Below, in pieces: positions 17,628 to 26,472 of a stretch of DNA of 64,000 nucleotides; within the stretch, counting starts at the first letter, position 1, and every line of letters starts with the position of its first letter. The DNA comes from Bacillus cytotoxicus (GTDB lineage Bacteria > Bacillota > Bacilli > Bacillales > Bacillaceae_G), in assembly GCF_023715645.1 (NCBI RefSeq), contig NZ_JAMBOP010000015.1:43190-107189 (forward strand), given 5' to 3'. The position numbers were made by a program, and so were the translations under genes. The notes below the pieces were generated by a model that saw only the letters and a list, made by a program, of their open reading frames with translations, did no database searches and had not been told where the DNA came from.

Positions 17628-18182
17628 ATGAATGATATAAATGTTGGAGAAAAAATAGCAGAATACCGAAAAGCACAAGGATTAAGTAGCCGGGAACTGG
17701 CAACACTCGTTAATATCACTCCTTCTATGTTAAGTCAAATTGAAAAAGGATCCGCAAATCCTTCTCTACAAACTCTTAAGCTAATATCTAATGCATTAAA
17801 TATTCCTATGTTTAATTTCTTTTTGGAAAATACGAATGCTCAAAGTTTAGTTGTTAGAGCTGACCAGCGAAAAAAAATTACTTTCCCTGAAAGTGAAAGC
17901 CTATCCTACGAGTTATTATCTCCCGATTTAAGCGGAGCACTCGAGCTTGCTCTTATGACATTATTACCACAATCCTCTTCTTCAGAAAAACCACTGGAAC
18001 ATAAAGGTGAGGAAGTTGCATTTGTTTTAGAAGGAACTGTTACTCTATATTTAAATCAAGAAACATTAACCTTACAAAAAGGCGATAGTGTAAAAATTCC
18101 ATCTTACATGAAGCATAAATGGGAAAACCCATATAAAAAGAAAGCAGTCGTCATTTTTGCAATTACTCCTCCTACTTTTTAA
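17628..18182 (+). CDS. XRE-family regulator with C-terminal cupin domain
   Basis: A 184-residue protein with an N-terminal helix-turn-helix (residues 8-62, LVNITPSMLSQIEKGSANPS) and a cupin sensor domain (residues 110-180, EEVAFVLEGTVTLYLNQETLTLQKGDSVKIP). This architecture is common among regulators of amino acid or polyamine metabolism. It is divergent from dsdA across an AT-rich spacer with aaggagc before the ATG, so it may control D-serine degradation. The ligand is unknown. Confidence 0.9.
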   Translation: MNDINVGEKIAEYRKAQGLSSRELATLVNITPSMLSQIEKGSANPSLQTLKLISNALNIPMFNFFLENTNAQSLVVRADQRKKITFPESESLSYELLSPDLSGALELALMTLLPQSSSSEKPLEHKGEEVAFVLEGTVTLYLNQETLTLQKGDSVKIPSYMKHKWENPYKKKAVVIFAITPPTF

Positions 18183-18389
18183 GACAAGTAAATGAGCCAG
18201 CATTTCTAGGAATTCCCCCTAAAAATACTGGCTTAACTTTTATATATGTTTCAATTTGGACTTATATATTAACCAAAAGCGATATTTTAAAACAATGTTG
18301 AAATTATATAACTTTTAAGGGAAGACATTTTGACTTCCCTTAATTCGCTTTTAAAGAAGATTATACATCAATCATTTTTTATTTTATTA

Positions 18390-19097
18390 TCATTTAACGT
18401 ATATATGTTTTTTCAGCCATTGTCTGAAATACTGCAACTGTTCCTCAGTATGGAAATAGTGTTCTCCATTCTCCATTACTTGCAAATTACAGTTAAAACG
18501 TTTATTAAATTCAGATACAACGTCAAACTCACATAAGTTATCTTCTGAACCATAGAGAATTGAAGTTGGATTATTCCAAGCAACAATAGGATGTTCTTTC
18601 ACATAACAGTAGTAATCCCAATAGAGAGTTTGTCCAATAGGTGTAGAAATTTCTTTCTCTATTTTTAGTCTACTCTCACTTACGTTAAACCATGTCATCA
18701 TATTATTTATGATACGTTCCATATTTACCACAGGAGAGAGAAACAAGCACTGCTTCAACGGCTCATGGCTATATTCTAATAGACTAAAATACGCTCCCAT
18801 GCTACAAGCAAAAATGCTTATATTATTTGATAACGATTTTGCATAGGTCATAATTGTATTAAGGTCTTGGACACAGTTTTGAACTTTGCAAAGATAAGTA
18901 TCATCCTTACGGTCACCATGTTGAGGTAAATCGAAACTAAGCACTTGATAACCTACTGCTGTTGCTTCTTCTGCAAATACAATAATTGAGTCATCTTCCT
19001 TGTTTGACATGTTACCATGCACCACCACAAATAACTTATCTGATTTGTCACCCCACAAAACCGCTGGAATATTTTCTATTTTAATATTATTTTTCAT
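18390..19097 (-). CDS. Alpha/beta hydrolase
   Basis: A 235-residue alpha/beta-hydrolase fold protein. It has the oxyanion-side motif VVVHGNMSNKEDD near the N-terminus, a nucleophile elbow ACSMGA (A-x-S-x-G, about residue 118), an acid in LYGSEDNLCEFD (about 198), and a terminal catalytic-type His in ENGEHYFHTEEQ (about 216). The substrate is unknown; similarity is to serine aminopeptidase-like and esterase members. Two ATG codons stand in tandem; the second is spaced better from ggaggataaattgta. Its start overlaps the stop of a 29-codon frame (taatg), so the two are coupled. Confidence 0.83.
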   Translation of the reverse strand: MKNNIKIENIPAVLWGDKSDKLFVVVHGNMSNKEDDSIIVFAEEATAVGYQVLSFDLPQHGDRKDDTYLCKVQNCVQDLNTIMTYAKSLSNNISIFACSMGAYFSLLEYSHEPLKQCLFLSPVVNMERIINNMMTWFNVSESRLKIEKEISTPIGQTLYWDYYCYVKEHPIVAWNNPTSILYGSEDNLCEFDVVSEFNKRFNCNLQVMENGEHYFHTEEQLQYFRQWLKKHIYVK

Positions 19098-19099
19098 CA

Positions 19100-19189
19100 T
19101 TACAATTTATCCTCCATGAAATACAAATAATTCGTCATTCCTAATGATAGTTTTTGAATATCTGAAATCAAAGAATTAACACTTGCCAT
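19100..19189 (-). CDS. 29-residue peptide coupled to the hydrolase gene
   Basis: An ATG at 19189 follows a near-consensus site (ttggaggtattatt) and opens a 29-codon frame (begins MASVNSLISDIQKL). It closes with TAA overlapping the first ATG of the hydrolase gene. A TATAAT box lies upstream near 19225. The peptide is amphipathic with no family match that I know. It may be a genuine microprotein or a translational coupler. It sits alone in an otherwise empty 200-base spacer. Confidence 0.55.
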   Translation of the reverse strand: MASVNSLISDIQKLSLGMTNYLYFMEDKL

Positions 19190-19307
19190 AATAATACCTC
19201 CAAACCTGTATGTATATATGGCTTAATTATAGTATATCTTCTATTAATATATTAATTTTCAACATCTATTTAAAACATAGCCTAACCAAAAATATAATCC
19301 ACTTTCT

Positions 19308-19829
19308 CTAAATCAGTTTTATTTCTTTTACATCCACTATATCCGAAAACCATCCTAATACTTTGTTATGGTGGTCAATGATCTCCTCAGCTCGTAATTG
19401 CTCAGAATCAAACGTACTATGCGTTCCTTGAATCAACGTCACTTTATACCCTTCACTAAACGCCCGGCGAACAGTTGTATCGACGCAATATTCTGTTTGC
19501 AACCCACAAATGAAAAGATGTTCAATTCCTTTTTCTTGCAAAACTTCACGAAGATTCGTTTCATAAAAAGAATCCGGCGTTTCTTTTTCCACAATAATCT
19601 CATTTGGCATTGGAGAAATTTTAGAATGAATGCGCCAACCGGCTGTTCCTTTTTCTAACGGATGCCCTTTAGATCCATTATGTTGGACATAAATAACAGG
19701 AATATCAAGCTCACGAAATTTTCGAATGACTTCCTGTAAATTTTCCAATAACTCCGTGCCATTATGTACAGGTATACCCGCTGTATACATTCCTTCTTGC
19801 ACATCAATTACTACAAGTGCTTGTTTCAT
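19308..19829 (-). CDS. Isochorismatase-like cysteine hydrolase
   Basis: A 173-residue protein of the isochorismatase/nicotinamidase superfamily. The catalytic Asp lies in ALVVIDVQEGMY, the Lys in VEKETPDSF (about residue 88), and the nucleophilic Cys in ICGLQTEYCVDTTVR (about 118). Family members hydrolyse amides such as nicotinamide, ureidoacrylate or carbamates; the exact substrate is unclear. A GTG at 19838 is in frame but overlaps the ribosome binding site, so the ATG at 19829, eight bases after aaaggga, is chosen. It sits 20 bases from the acetyltransferase gene upstream on the same strand and is probably co-transcribed with it. Confidence 0.88.
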   Translation of the reverse strand: MKQALVVIDVQEGMYTAGIPVHNGTELLENLQEVIRKFRELDIPVIYVQHNGSKGHPLEKGTAGWRIHSKISPMPNEIIVEKETPDSFYETNLREVLQEKGIEHLFICGLQTEYCVDTTVRRAFSEGYKVTLIQGTHSTFDSEQLRAEEIIDHHNKVLGWFSDIVDVKEIKLI

Positions 19830-19848
19830 TACAATCACTCCCTTTAAC

Positions 19849-20385
19849 TCATGCTTTATATTCCATCATCCAGCAATCTTCCAATACTCCTTCATGCAGT
19901 TCATGTTCTTTTAACACTTTTACTTTCCGAAATCCACACTTCTCATAACAACGAATTGCCCTTTCATTCCTTACTCGTGGATCCATCGCAATTGCAGCAG
20001 CTCCTAATTCATTCACTATATATGTAATTATAGCCTGTACAAGTCCTGTACCAATTCCTCGGTTCCAGTACGCTGTTTCTCCGATAAATTGGTCCATTTC
20101 CCACACATTTTCTCTCTCATCATATCCATATAACGATTTCCACTCCAGATCTAAAGGATACATTTGTATATAGCCAATAGGTTCGTTTTTGTATTCTACA
20201 ATACACTTTTTATTCGAATCTTCTGAACTACTTATATAACGCTCTTGAACTTGCTGCGGTGATTGTGGCTTGTCTCTTCCTTCGTAAAAACGTAAAACTT
20301 CAGGATTTAATAGCCAATTTGATAATGTTTGAACATCATTTTCTGTTACATATCGAATGGATAATTCTTTCTTCTGAAATAACAT
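19849..20385 (-). CDS. GNAT acetyltransferase, AAC(6')-like
   Basis: A 178-residue GNAT protein. The WLLNPEVLRFYEGRDKPQ start, the WEMDQFIGETAYWNRGIGTGLVQAI acetyl-CoA loop (about residues 100-122), and MDPRVRNERAIRCYEKCGF match the aminoglycoside 6'-N-acetyltransferase/siderophore-acetylase branch. A resistance role is not certain, since chromosomal homologues in Bacillus often have unknown substrates. It is followed at once by the isochorismatase gene. Confidence 0.85.
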   Translation of the reverse strand: MLFQKKELSIRYVTENDVQTLSNWLLNPEVLRFYEGRDKPQSPQQVQERYISSSEDSNKKCIVEYKNEPIGYIQMYPLDLEWKSLYGYDERENVWEMDQFIGETAYWNRGIGTGLVQAIITYIVNELGAAAIAMDPRVRNERAIRCYEKCGFRKVKVLKEHELHEGVLEDCWMMEYKA

Positions 20386-20448
20386 AATTCTCCTCCAACC
20401 AAAAATTAAAATGTTACAAGAATCCAGAAAACAAAACGCTCTTACCTT

Positions 20449-21228
20449 TTAAGATTGCATAACTATTTTTATATCTTTCTCCCTTCTTTTCATATAGATT
20501 TCAATCCCTAAACTAAGAAACGCGAAAAGAAAAATAATCCCACCCATTTGAAAAGTTTGATTAAAACTTTCCAAAACCGCATGTTTATATTTCACTTGAA
20601 TTTGTTTATAAAATTTATTATTTTCACCCGCGTCCTTCATTACATTTTGCTGCATAGTTAATAATTTCAACTCTCGGATCATTTTTTCCTTTTGTAAACT
20701 TGTTTGATTACTTTCACAAATGATTTTTTCCGCTTCTATCTTTACTTTTTCTTTTTCAATAGATAATTGATGATTTAAAATAACAACTAAAACAGCTACA
20801 CCAACAATACTACCTACTGTTCTAGAAATGTTTGAGACACTCGATGCAATACCCGATTTTTCAATTGGTACACTTAATACTGCAGTTGTTGTTAAAGGCG
20901 CAAGTGTACAGCCTGTACCAATCCCTACAATCATAAGCCTCCAGACATAGTCCCAATTCGTAAAGTTTAATGACATATGGCCAAATAAATAAGAAGCAAT
21001 TAAAAAGGCAAAAATCCCAATGCAACCAATAGCAGTACTTCCACGTTTAGTGGCAATTGGTGTCATAATAGCAGTCACTGCCATCGAAACTATTGCTAAT
21101 GTACTAATAATTGTTCCGGCCTGAAGTTCACTCATTTTTTCTACTTCTACTAAGTAAAAAGCAAAAACAAACAAAAAGTTCATTATGCCCATCCCTAGTA
21201 GAGTAGAAAACTGAAACAGATTTCTTTG
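20449..21228 (-). pseudogene. MFS multidrug-type transporter, 3' part (split by intron)
   Basis: The 260-codon piece carries the last six to seven membrane segments of a DHA2-type (14-helix) major facilitator, starting QRNLFQFSTLLGMGIMNF. It includes the GTGCTLAPLTTTAVLSVP segment and a long periplasmic loop before the final helix. It continues in frame with the 31-codon piece at 23160-23252 once the intron is removed. The first half of the protein (about 200 residues) is missing from the window, so the gene is dead even if the intron splices. Confidence 0.85.
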
Positions 21229-23159
21229 GAGATGGCTTCGCCATCTCTTTTCTGTTCCAGCTTCCCCTCATCAAACCGTACGTGAGGTTTTCCCTCATAC
21301 GGCTTTCCGATGCTCTTCTTTCTTTGGCTTTCAGTTCTTGTTCTAGCTTCCCACTTTCACGAGTATGTATGTTGTTCTCTCTATCAAGTCCCTAATACGA
21401 CTATGTTTCTTTCGAATATTTCTTTTCTTATTCCAGAAGAGATTCAGTCGTTCCAAAACGTACCAATCTATTTTACCAAGCCACTTCCGTCCAATTGGTG
21501 ATAAGTTGTAATAGTTCTTGAATCCTTGTAAGATTCGATTTAAACCTTTCACCATATCCTCCAATTGTAAATACAGTTTATTTCTCGGCTTTGTATACTC
21601 CTTGATACGTTCTCTCATTTTCTTCATGGCTTTTTCACTTGGTACATGTGCCATGATATACATTTCCTTCCCGCCTTTCACACATTTAGGAAATTTCTGA
21701 TGATGAAAACCAAGAAAATCAAATCCTTCTATTCCGTCCCACGTATTCACCAATTTCGACTTCTCTTTATGGATTGTAAGTTCTAACCTACTCATAATGG
21801 ATTGTAAAACTCGAATACTTTCTAGTGCTTGTTGTTTTGTTTGGCATACGATGACAAAATCATCGGCGTATCGAATTAGCTCTCCTAAATGTTTACACTT
21901 CGTTTCCCAAATGGTGTCCATATAATTCAAGTAAATATTAGAGAGAAGCGGTGATATTACTCCACCTTGTGGTGTACCTAATGTCGTTTCATGAAATTGC
22001 GCATGTTCCATGATTCCCGCTTCTAACCATTTTCGAATCAGTTTCAACACTCTTCGGTCACTAATTCTTCTTTCTACAAGCATCATAAGTTTGTCGTGAT
22101 TGATATTATCAAAATATCCTTGTATATCCACGTCTACTATCCAATGAGATGATTTACTCGCTTTTCGTATCTTTGCTATCGCTTGATGCGCATTTCGTTT
22201 CGGACGAAATCCATAAGAACAGTCTTGAAAGTCAGCTTCAAAGATAGGTTCTATCACTAACTTTGTTGCCATTTGTACAACCCTATCTTTGATGGTAGGA
22301 ATTCCAAGTGGTCTTTGTTTTCCATCACCTTTTGGAATATAGGTTCTTCTTACAGCTTGTGGATGATAGGACTTACTTTTGAGATCCATGTACAATTCGT
22401 TGAGAAAGTTTCGTTCTCCGTATTGATAAACGATTTCCTCAATCGTTTGTCCATCTACTCCACCGCTCCCTTTATTCCGTTTTACTCTCCTCCATGCTTC
22501 AGCGAGTATATCAGGACGATAGATTTTATCATACAACGCATGAAATCTTCGGCTTGGACTTTCTTTGGCACAAAGATATAAAGTTTTCCAAAGTTCTCGA
22601 GCTTTTACATCGGTGTAGTTAGCTAGTTTTCCAGCATTCACTCACTCTTACCTCCTTCCAACTTATGAACAAAGTAGAGGTCCTTCCCTACATAACGTTG
22701 TGTTGTCGTTATGATGTTCAGTACTATGACCTCCTCCGACTCCCTCTTTGCAGTCCACCATTTCGCATTCACTTATAGGTTTCCTCTTTCCTTTCTTCAA
22801 AGAAAGGGCAAAGGAGGGTCTCCCCAGTTCCAGGCACTACTTTCTCAACATACCGTCCTCCTTACCCCGAGGGATTCTTCGATGCTGCGTTTCCAAGTTC
22901 TTCACATCTTCCATGGTCTTCGCCTATTTACGCCAGGCTCGACTTCCCTTTGTCCTATCGCTAGGTTTCTTCTGACGAGGCGGCAAGGTTCACTTTATGT
23001 TACGGTCTGTTGATTCGCTCGCACTTCTAATAGAAGTTACTTTGTCACAGGGCTTCAACCTTAGGATTTCTCCACCAACTGCCTGTCAGCTACTAGGCGA
23101 CTTGGTTCTTACCTAGACCGGACTTTCACCGGTAAGCAGTGCCCAGCTTCGCTGGGCAC
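21229..23159 (-). mobile_element. Group II intron, class C-like
   Basis: A 1.93-kb intron reading leftward. It begins gtgcccagc at the 5' side (23159), has domain V at about 21305-21273 (aagccgtatg, then cacgtacggtt with a gaaa-type loop) and a domain VI-like hairpin (gagatggcgaagccatctc) at the 3' side. The encoded protein lacks an endonuclease domain. The 5' exon ends in a small hairpin plus T run (gacattaatgtctttatttttt), which is the target type of bacterial class C introns. Junctions were placed by keeping the host reading frame; the 3' end could lie three bases away. Confidence 0.85.
21343..22641 (-). CDS. ltrA: Group II intron reverse transcriptase/maturase
   Basis: A 432-residue intron-encoded protein. 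Reverse transcriptase blocks are complete, with the IPKGDGKQRPLGIPTIKDR block, the TTLGTPQGGVISPLLSNIY block, and the catalytic RYADDFVIV (about residue 265). A maturase (domain X) follows, with RLNLFWNKKRNIRKKHSR near the C-terminus. There is no HNH endonuclease, consistent with class C introns. It promotes splicing and retromobility of its own intron and is located in domain IV. It appears intact, so the intron may still be active. Confidence 0.95.
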   Translation of the reverse strand: MNAGKLANYTDVKARELWKTLYLCAKESPSRRFHALYDKIYRPDILAEAWRRVKRNKGSGGVDGQTIEEIVYQYGERNFLNELYMDLKSKSYHPQAVRRTYIPKGDGKQRPLGIPTIKDRVVQMATKLVIEPIFEADFQDCSYGFRPKRNAHQAIAKIRKASKSSHWIVDVDIQGYFDNINHDKLMMLVERRISDRRVLKLIRKWLEAGIMEHAQFHETTLGTPQGGVISPLLSNIYLNYMDTIWETKCKHLGELIRYADDFVIVCQTKQQALESIRVLQSIMSRLELTIHKEKSKLVNTWDGIEGFDFLGFHHQKFPKCVKGGKEMYIMAHVPSEKAMKKMRERIKEYTKPRNKLYLQLEDMVKGLNRILQGFKNYYNLSPIGRKWLGKIDWYVLERLNLFWNKKRNIRKKHSRIRDLIERTTYILVKVGS

Positions 23160-23252
23160 GCCAAAAAATAAAGACATTAATGTCCTAGATACATTTTCAA
23201 ACTCTATTTTTTCCTCTACCTGTTTTATAGCATTATATATTTTTTTCTTCAT
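23160..23252 (-). pseudogene. MFS transporter, 5' piece upstream of the intron
   Basis: These 31 codons (ending SRTLMSLFFG) read directly into the 3' piece (QRNLFQF) after intron removal, giving the E...v...L...lFxxR.. signature that precedes helix 9 or so of DHA2 transporters. The frame closes four codons upstream of the ATG at 23252. The N-terminal half was therefore lost before or independently of the intron insertion. Confidence 0.7.
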
Positions 23253-23308
23253 ATCTAAAGTTTATTTTTCTCAAGTGATTTTCAACTGCTAACGGTATAA
23301 ATAAAAAT

Positions 23309-23320
23309 ATATGTACATAT
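23309..23320. promoter_or_regulatory. Palindrome upstream of the lsrR-lsrK fusion
   Basis: The perfect 12-base palindrome atatgtacatat lies 10 bases before the start of the fusion frame. Position and symmetry make it a candidate operator for an LsrR-type regulator; this is inferred. Confidence 0.4.
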
Positions 23321-23329
23321 GTTGAAGAG

Positions 23330-25063
23330 ATGGAAACCATGACACAACTGAACATTGAAGAAAACTTGTTAACGAAAACTGCTTACTACTATTACAAAGA
23401 ACAACTTACCCAGCAAAAAATTGCCTCCTTACTACATATATCTAGAAATACGGTTGTCCGTTTACTAGAGAAGATACGGACTGAAGGAGCGTGGAATATA
23501 ATGACTGCTCTATTAGCTTACGATGCCGGAACCGGTAGTATCCGAGCTGTCTTATTTGATTTACAAGGGAATCAACTTGCTGTTAGTCAACGAGAATGGG
23601 TTCACATAGAAAATTCAAGATACCCAGGCTCTATGGATTTTGATGTAAAGAATAACTGGAATCTTATTATAGACTGTACAAAAGAAGTACTACAAACAAG
23701 TGGTATTCTCCCTTCTTCTATTCAAGGAATTAGTGCAACAAGTATGCGCGAAGGATTTGTTTTATATGACAAAGATGGTACGGAAGTTTGGGCATGTGCA
23801 AATGTTGATAACCGTGCTGCAGATGAGGTTACACAACTTAAGCAAATTCGCCCTCTCATTGAACATGATATATATGCAGTATCCGGGCAAACATTCGCTC
23901 TAGGGGCATTACCAAGGTTGCAATGGATTGCAAAACACCACCCAGAGATTTATGAGAAAGTACATTCTATTACCATGTTAAATGATTGGATTTTATATAA
24001 ACTGTGCAACGTCTTACAAATTGACCCTTCTAATGGATGTACAACGGGAATTTTCAATTTACAAAATAGAAACTGGGCTCCAGAATTAATGACCCAATGC
24101 AGACTCTTTTCTGTGCTCTCACCACAAATAAATGAAGCTGGAACTGTTATTGGAAACGTTACAAAACAATGTGCAGCAGAAACTGGATTATTCGAAGGAA
24201 CACCTGTTGTGACTGGAGGCGGAGATGCGCAAATGGCTGCTCTTGGTTCTGGAGTTGTCAGAAACGGGCAAACGTTCATTTGCGGCGGAAGTTTTTGGCA
24301 ACAAGAAGTAAATGTAAATTATCCTGCACCAGATCCAAATGCTCTCATTCGTGTAAATTGTCACGTCGTTCCTACTCTTTGGCAATATGAAACAATTGCC
24401 TTTTTTCCCGGTCTTGTGATGCGCTGGTTTCGGGACGCTTTCTGTCAGGAAGAAAAACAACGAGCAAAAGAACTAGGTATCGATGCTTACGAATTATTAG
24501 AGGAACAAGCAAAGGATGTCCCAGTTGGATCGTACGGTATCATTCCGATCTTTTCTAATGTGATGAACTATATTTCTTGGCGTCATGCATCCCCCTCTTT
24601 TATAAATTTAAGCTTAGATTCTAACAAGTGCGGGAAGAAAGAAATGTTTCGAGCAATTGAAGAAAATGCTGCTTTCGTGACATATGGAAATTTAAAATTA
24701 ATTGAAGAAATAACAGGACAGTTCCCAAAAGAAGTAGTTTTTGCTGGAGGGGCCTCAAAAGGAAAGTTATGGTGTCAAATTGTCGCTGATGTATTAGGCG
24801 TTCCTGTAAAAGTACCAGTTGTCAAAGAAGCAGCTGCTTTAGGAACAGCAATTGCGGCCGGGATTGGTGCCGGGATTTATCATTCAATGGAGTCTATTTC
24901 TGAGCAATTTGTAAACTGGGAAACGACTTATATACCGAACAAGGAAAATCATAAACAATACCAAAAATTATACACGAACTGGAACACTGTATATAAGCAG
25001 CAACTCCAATTAGCTGATCAAGGCTTTACTTCTCATATGTGGATTGCACCTGGCGCTCTATGA
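23330..25063 (+). CDS. lsrK: LsrR helix-turn-helix fused in frame to LsrK (AI-2 kinase)
   Basis: Residues 1-53 are the N-terminal helix-turn-helix of a SorC/LsrR regulator (LTQQKIASLLHISRNTVVRLL). From residue 58 the protein is a complete FGGY-family kinase (AYDAGTGSIRAVLFD, VFAGGASKGKLWCQIVADV) of the autoinducer-2 kinase type, which phosphorylates imported AI-2. The join lies at RTEG-AWNI: gaagga encodes the last LsrR residues and at the same time is the ribosome binding site for the lsrK ATG at 23501. Native LsrK can thus still start at 23501. The rest of lsrR and any lsrACDB transporter genes are absent. Followed by a cupin gene 25 bases on. Confidence 0.85.
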   Translation: METMTQLNIEENLLTKTAYYYYKEQLTQQKIASLLHISRNTVVRLLEKIRTEGAWNIMTALLAYDAGTGSIRAVLFDLQGNQLAVSQREWVHIENSRYPGSMDFDVKNNWNLIIDCTKEVLQTSGILPSSIQGISATSMREGFVLYDKDGTEVWACANVDNRAADEVTQLKQIRPLIEHDIYAVSGQTFALGALPRLQWIAKHHPEIYEKVHSITMLNDWILYKLCNVLQIDPSNGCTTGIFNLQNRNWAPELMTQCRLFSVLSPQINEAGTVIGNVTKQCAAETGLFEGTPVVTGGGDAQMAALGSGVVRNGQTFICGGSFWQQEVNVNYPAPDPNALIRVNCHVVPTLWQYETIAFFPGLVMRWFRDAFCQEEKQRAKELGIDAYELLEEQAKDVPVGSYGIIPIFSNVMNYISWRHASPSFINLSLDSNKCGKKEMFRAIEENAAFVTYGNLKLIEEITGQFPKEVVFAGGASKGKLWCQIVADVLGVPVKVPVVKEAAALGTAIAAGIGAGIYHSMESISEQFVNWETTYIPNKENHKQYQKLYTNWNTVYKQQLQLADQGFTSHMWIAPGAL

Positions 25064-25087
25064 ATTGATACAAAAAGGAGTGAAAGT

Positions 25088-25444
25088 ATGCTCAAAGTAA
25101 ATGAAGGTGATTTCTCCTATCGCTTCGGTGATAATGGACCAAAATATTTAGTAAAAGGCCCGAATATTGATATAGGTGTTGTTGTCATTAAACCAGGACA
25201 AGATTTTCAAAACCATTATCATACAACGTGCGAAGAAATTTTCTATGCATTAGAAGGTGAAATAGATTTCTATATTAATCACGTAAAAGTTCCTATTAAA
25301 CAAGGCGACGTCTTACAAGTTCATCCTCATGAATCTCACTATCTCATCAATCGTTCTTCGCAAGATTTTAAAGCACTCTTTATTAAATCGCCTCATTTGC
25401 TAGAAAAAGATACTATACAAACCGAAAATCCAAACTGTAATTAA
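25088..25444 (+). CDS. Cupin-domain protein in the lsr cluster
   Basis: A 118-residue single-domain cupin. Motif 1 is NHYHTTCEEIFYALEGEIDF (His, His, Glu metal ligands, about residues 44-62), and motif 2 is GDVLQVHPHESHYL (about 82-96). Its place between lsrK and lsrF, with aaggagtga before the ATG, points to a step in phospho-AI-2 turnover, possibly replacing or assisting the LsrG isomerase. The reaction is not known. Confidence 0.8.
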   Translation: MLKVNEGDFSYRFGDNGPKYLVKGPNIDIGVVVIKPGQDFQNHYHTTCEEIFYALEGEIDFYINHVKVPIKQGDVLQVHPHESHYLINRSSQDFKALFIKSPHLLEKDTIQTENPNCN

Positions 25445-25454
25445 GGAGTGATAC

Positions 25455-26240
25455 ATGATGACTTGGGGATTTCAAAATCGCTTACGTACTATTTTGCCTG
25501 ATGGAAAAGCAGTTATGTTAGCAATTGATCACGGTTACTTTTTAGGACCCATTCATGGATTGGAGCAGCCTCATGAAACAGTCAAAAACTTACTCCCATA
25601 CACTGACTCTCTATTTTTAACAAGAGGCGTTCTTAATTGTTGTATACCAGAAAATTGTAAAACCCCTATGGTTCTTCGCGTCTCAGGCGGGGCCACTGTA
25701 GTGGGAAAAGATCTTGCGAATGAAACAATCGTTACTCCAATAAAAGAAGCTTTGCGTCATAACGTAGCTGGAGTTGGCGTATCTGTCTTTGTTGGATCAG
25801 ATTATGAAACACAAACTGTAACAAACCTTGCCAATGTTGTATCTGAAGCACACGATTACGGTCTACCTGTCCTTGGAATTACCGCAGTAGCAAAAGAACT
25901 GCAAAAACGAGAAGCTCGTTTTCTTGCCTTAGCCTCACGCGTATGCGTTGAAATGGGTGCTGATATCATTAAAACGTATTACTGTGAAGGTTTTGAAAAA
26001 ATTACAAGTACATGTCCTGCTCCGGTTGTTATTGCTGGTGGGCCTAAGTTAGACACAATTGAAGCAGTGCTAACAATTACATACAATGCACTGCAAGAAG
26101 GTGCAGTCGGTGTCGATATGGGACGGAATATTTGGCAATCGGAACATCCGGCCGCGATGATTCAATCTATTCATGGTATCGTCAAAAATGGATTGAATGT
26201 AAAAGAAGCGCTAGAATTATATGATGCTATTTTAAATTAA
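25455..26240 (+). CDS. lsrF: 3-hydroxy-5-phosphonooxypentane-2,4-dione thiolase
   Basis: A 261-residue class I aldolase-fold protein of the LsrF family, which cleaves the product of phospho-AI-2 isomerisation. Signatures include MLAIDHGYFLGPIHGLE (about residues 21-37), the Schiff-base type Lys in ADIIKTYYCEGFE (about 175), and GAVGVDMGRNIWQSEHP (about 215). It starts 10 bases after the cupin stop behind aaggagtgata, so lsrK, cupin and lsrF form one operon. No transporter gene follows. Confidence 0.9.
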   Translation: MMTWGFQNRLRTILPDGKAVMLAIDHGYFLGPIHGLEQPHETVKNLLPYTDSLFLTRGVLNCCIPENCKTPMVLRVSGGATVVGKDLANETIVTPIKEALRHNVAGVGVSVFVGSDYETQTVTNLANVVSEAHDYGLPVLGITAVAKELQKREARFLALASRVCVEMGADIIKTYYCEGFEKITSTCPAPVVIAGGPKLDTIEAVLTITYNALQEGAVGVDMGRNIWQSEHPAAMIQSIHGIVKNGLNVKEALELYDAILN

Positions 26241-26274
26241 AAGTTCAGAGAGCATTTATATATCCAAGTTAAAA

Positions 26275-26460
26275 GAACTGACATAAAAACCTTTTTCTTT
26301 TTAGGTGGGATGAGAGCAACCGGCCGTGCATAGGAACGGTCAGGACCTTTTTCTGCCACGTGCCATGTTTTTAACAAATGGATCGGGCAAGTAGCGGGTA
26401 TGTTGTATTCTGCGTAATTGTGATTTGTGTGTGAAAAAACCAAAGTGGATTTATATGTAA
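26275..26460 (+). repeat. Interspersed repeat, copy A
   Basis: It holds the segment ctttttaggtggg, then agagcaaccggcc, gcataggaacggtcagg and tttttctgccac, shared with copies at 26473, 55010 and (inverted) 27125. It ends in a hairpin (aaagtggattta with taaatccacttt, 26440-26470). The style fits the short bcr-type repeats of the Bacillus cereus group, which I could not verify. Confidence 0.8.
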
Positions 26461-26472
26461 ATCCACTTTAAA

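Noticed and set aside
22711-23013. 100-codon plus-strand frame upstream of the intron protein
   Set aside because: It is antisense to the structured 5' domains of the group II intron and has no coding features.
26237-26443. 68-codon minus-strand frame in the repeat region
   Set aside because: It translates the interspersed repeat copy A; similar frames occur in copy D for the same reason and have no ribosome binding sites.
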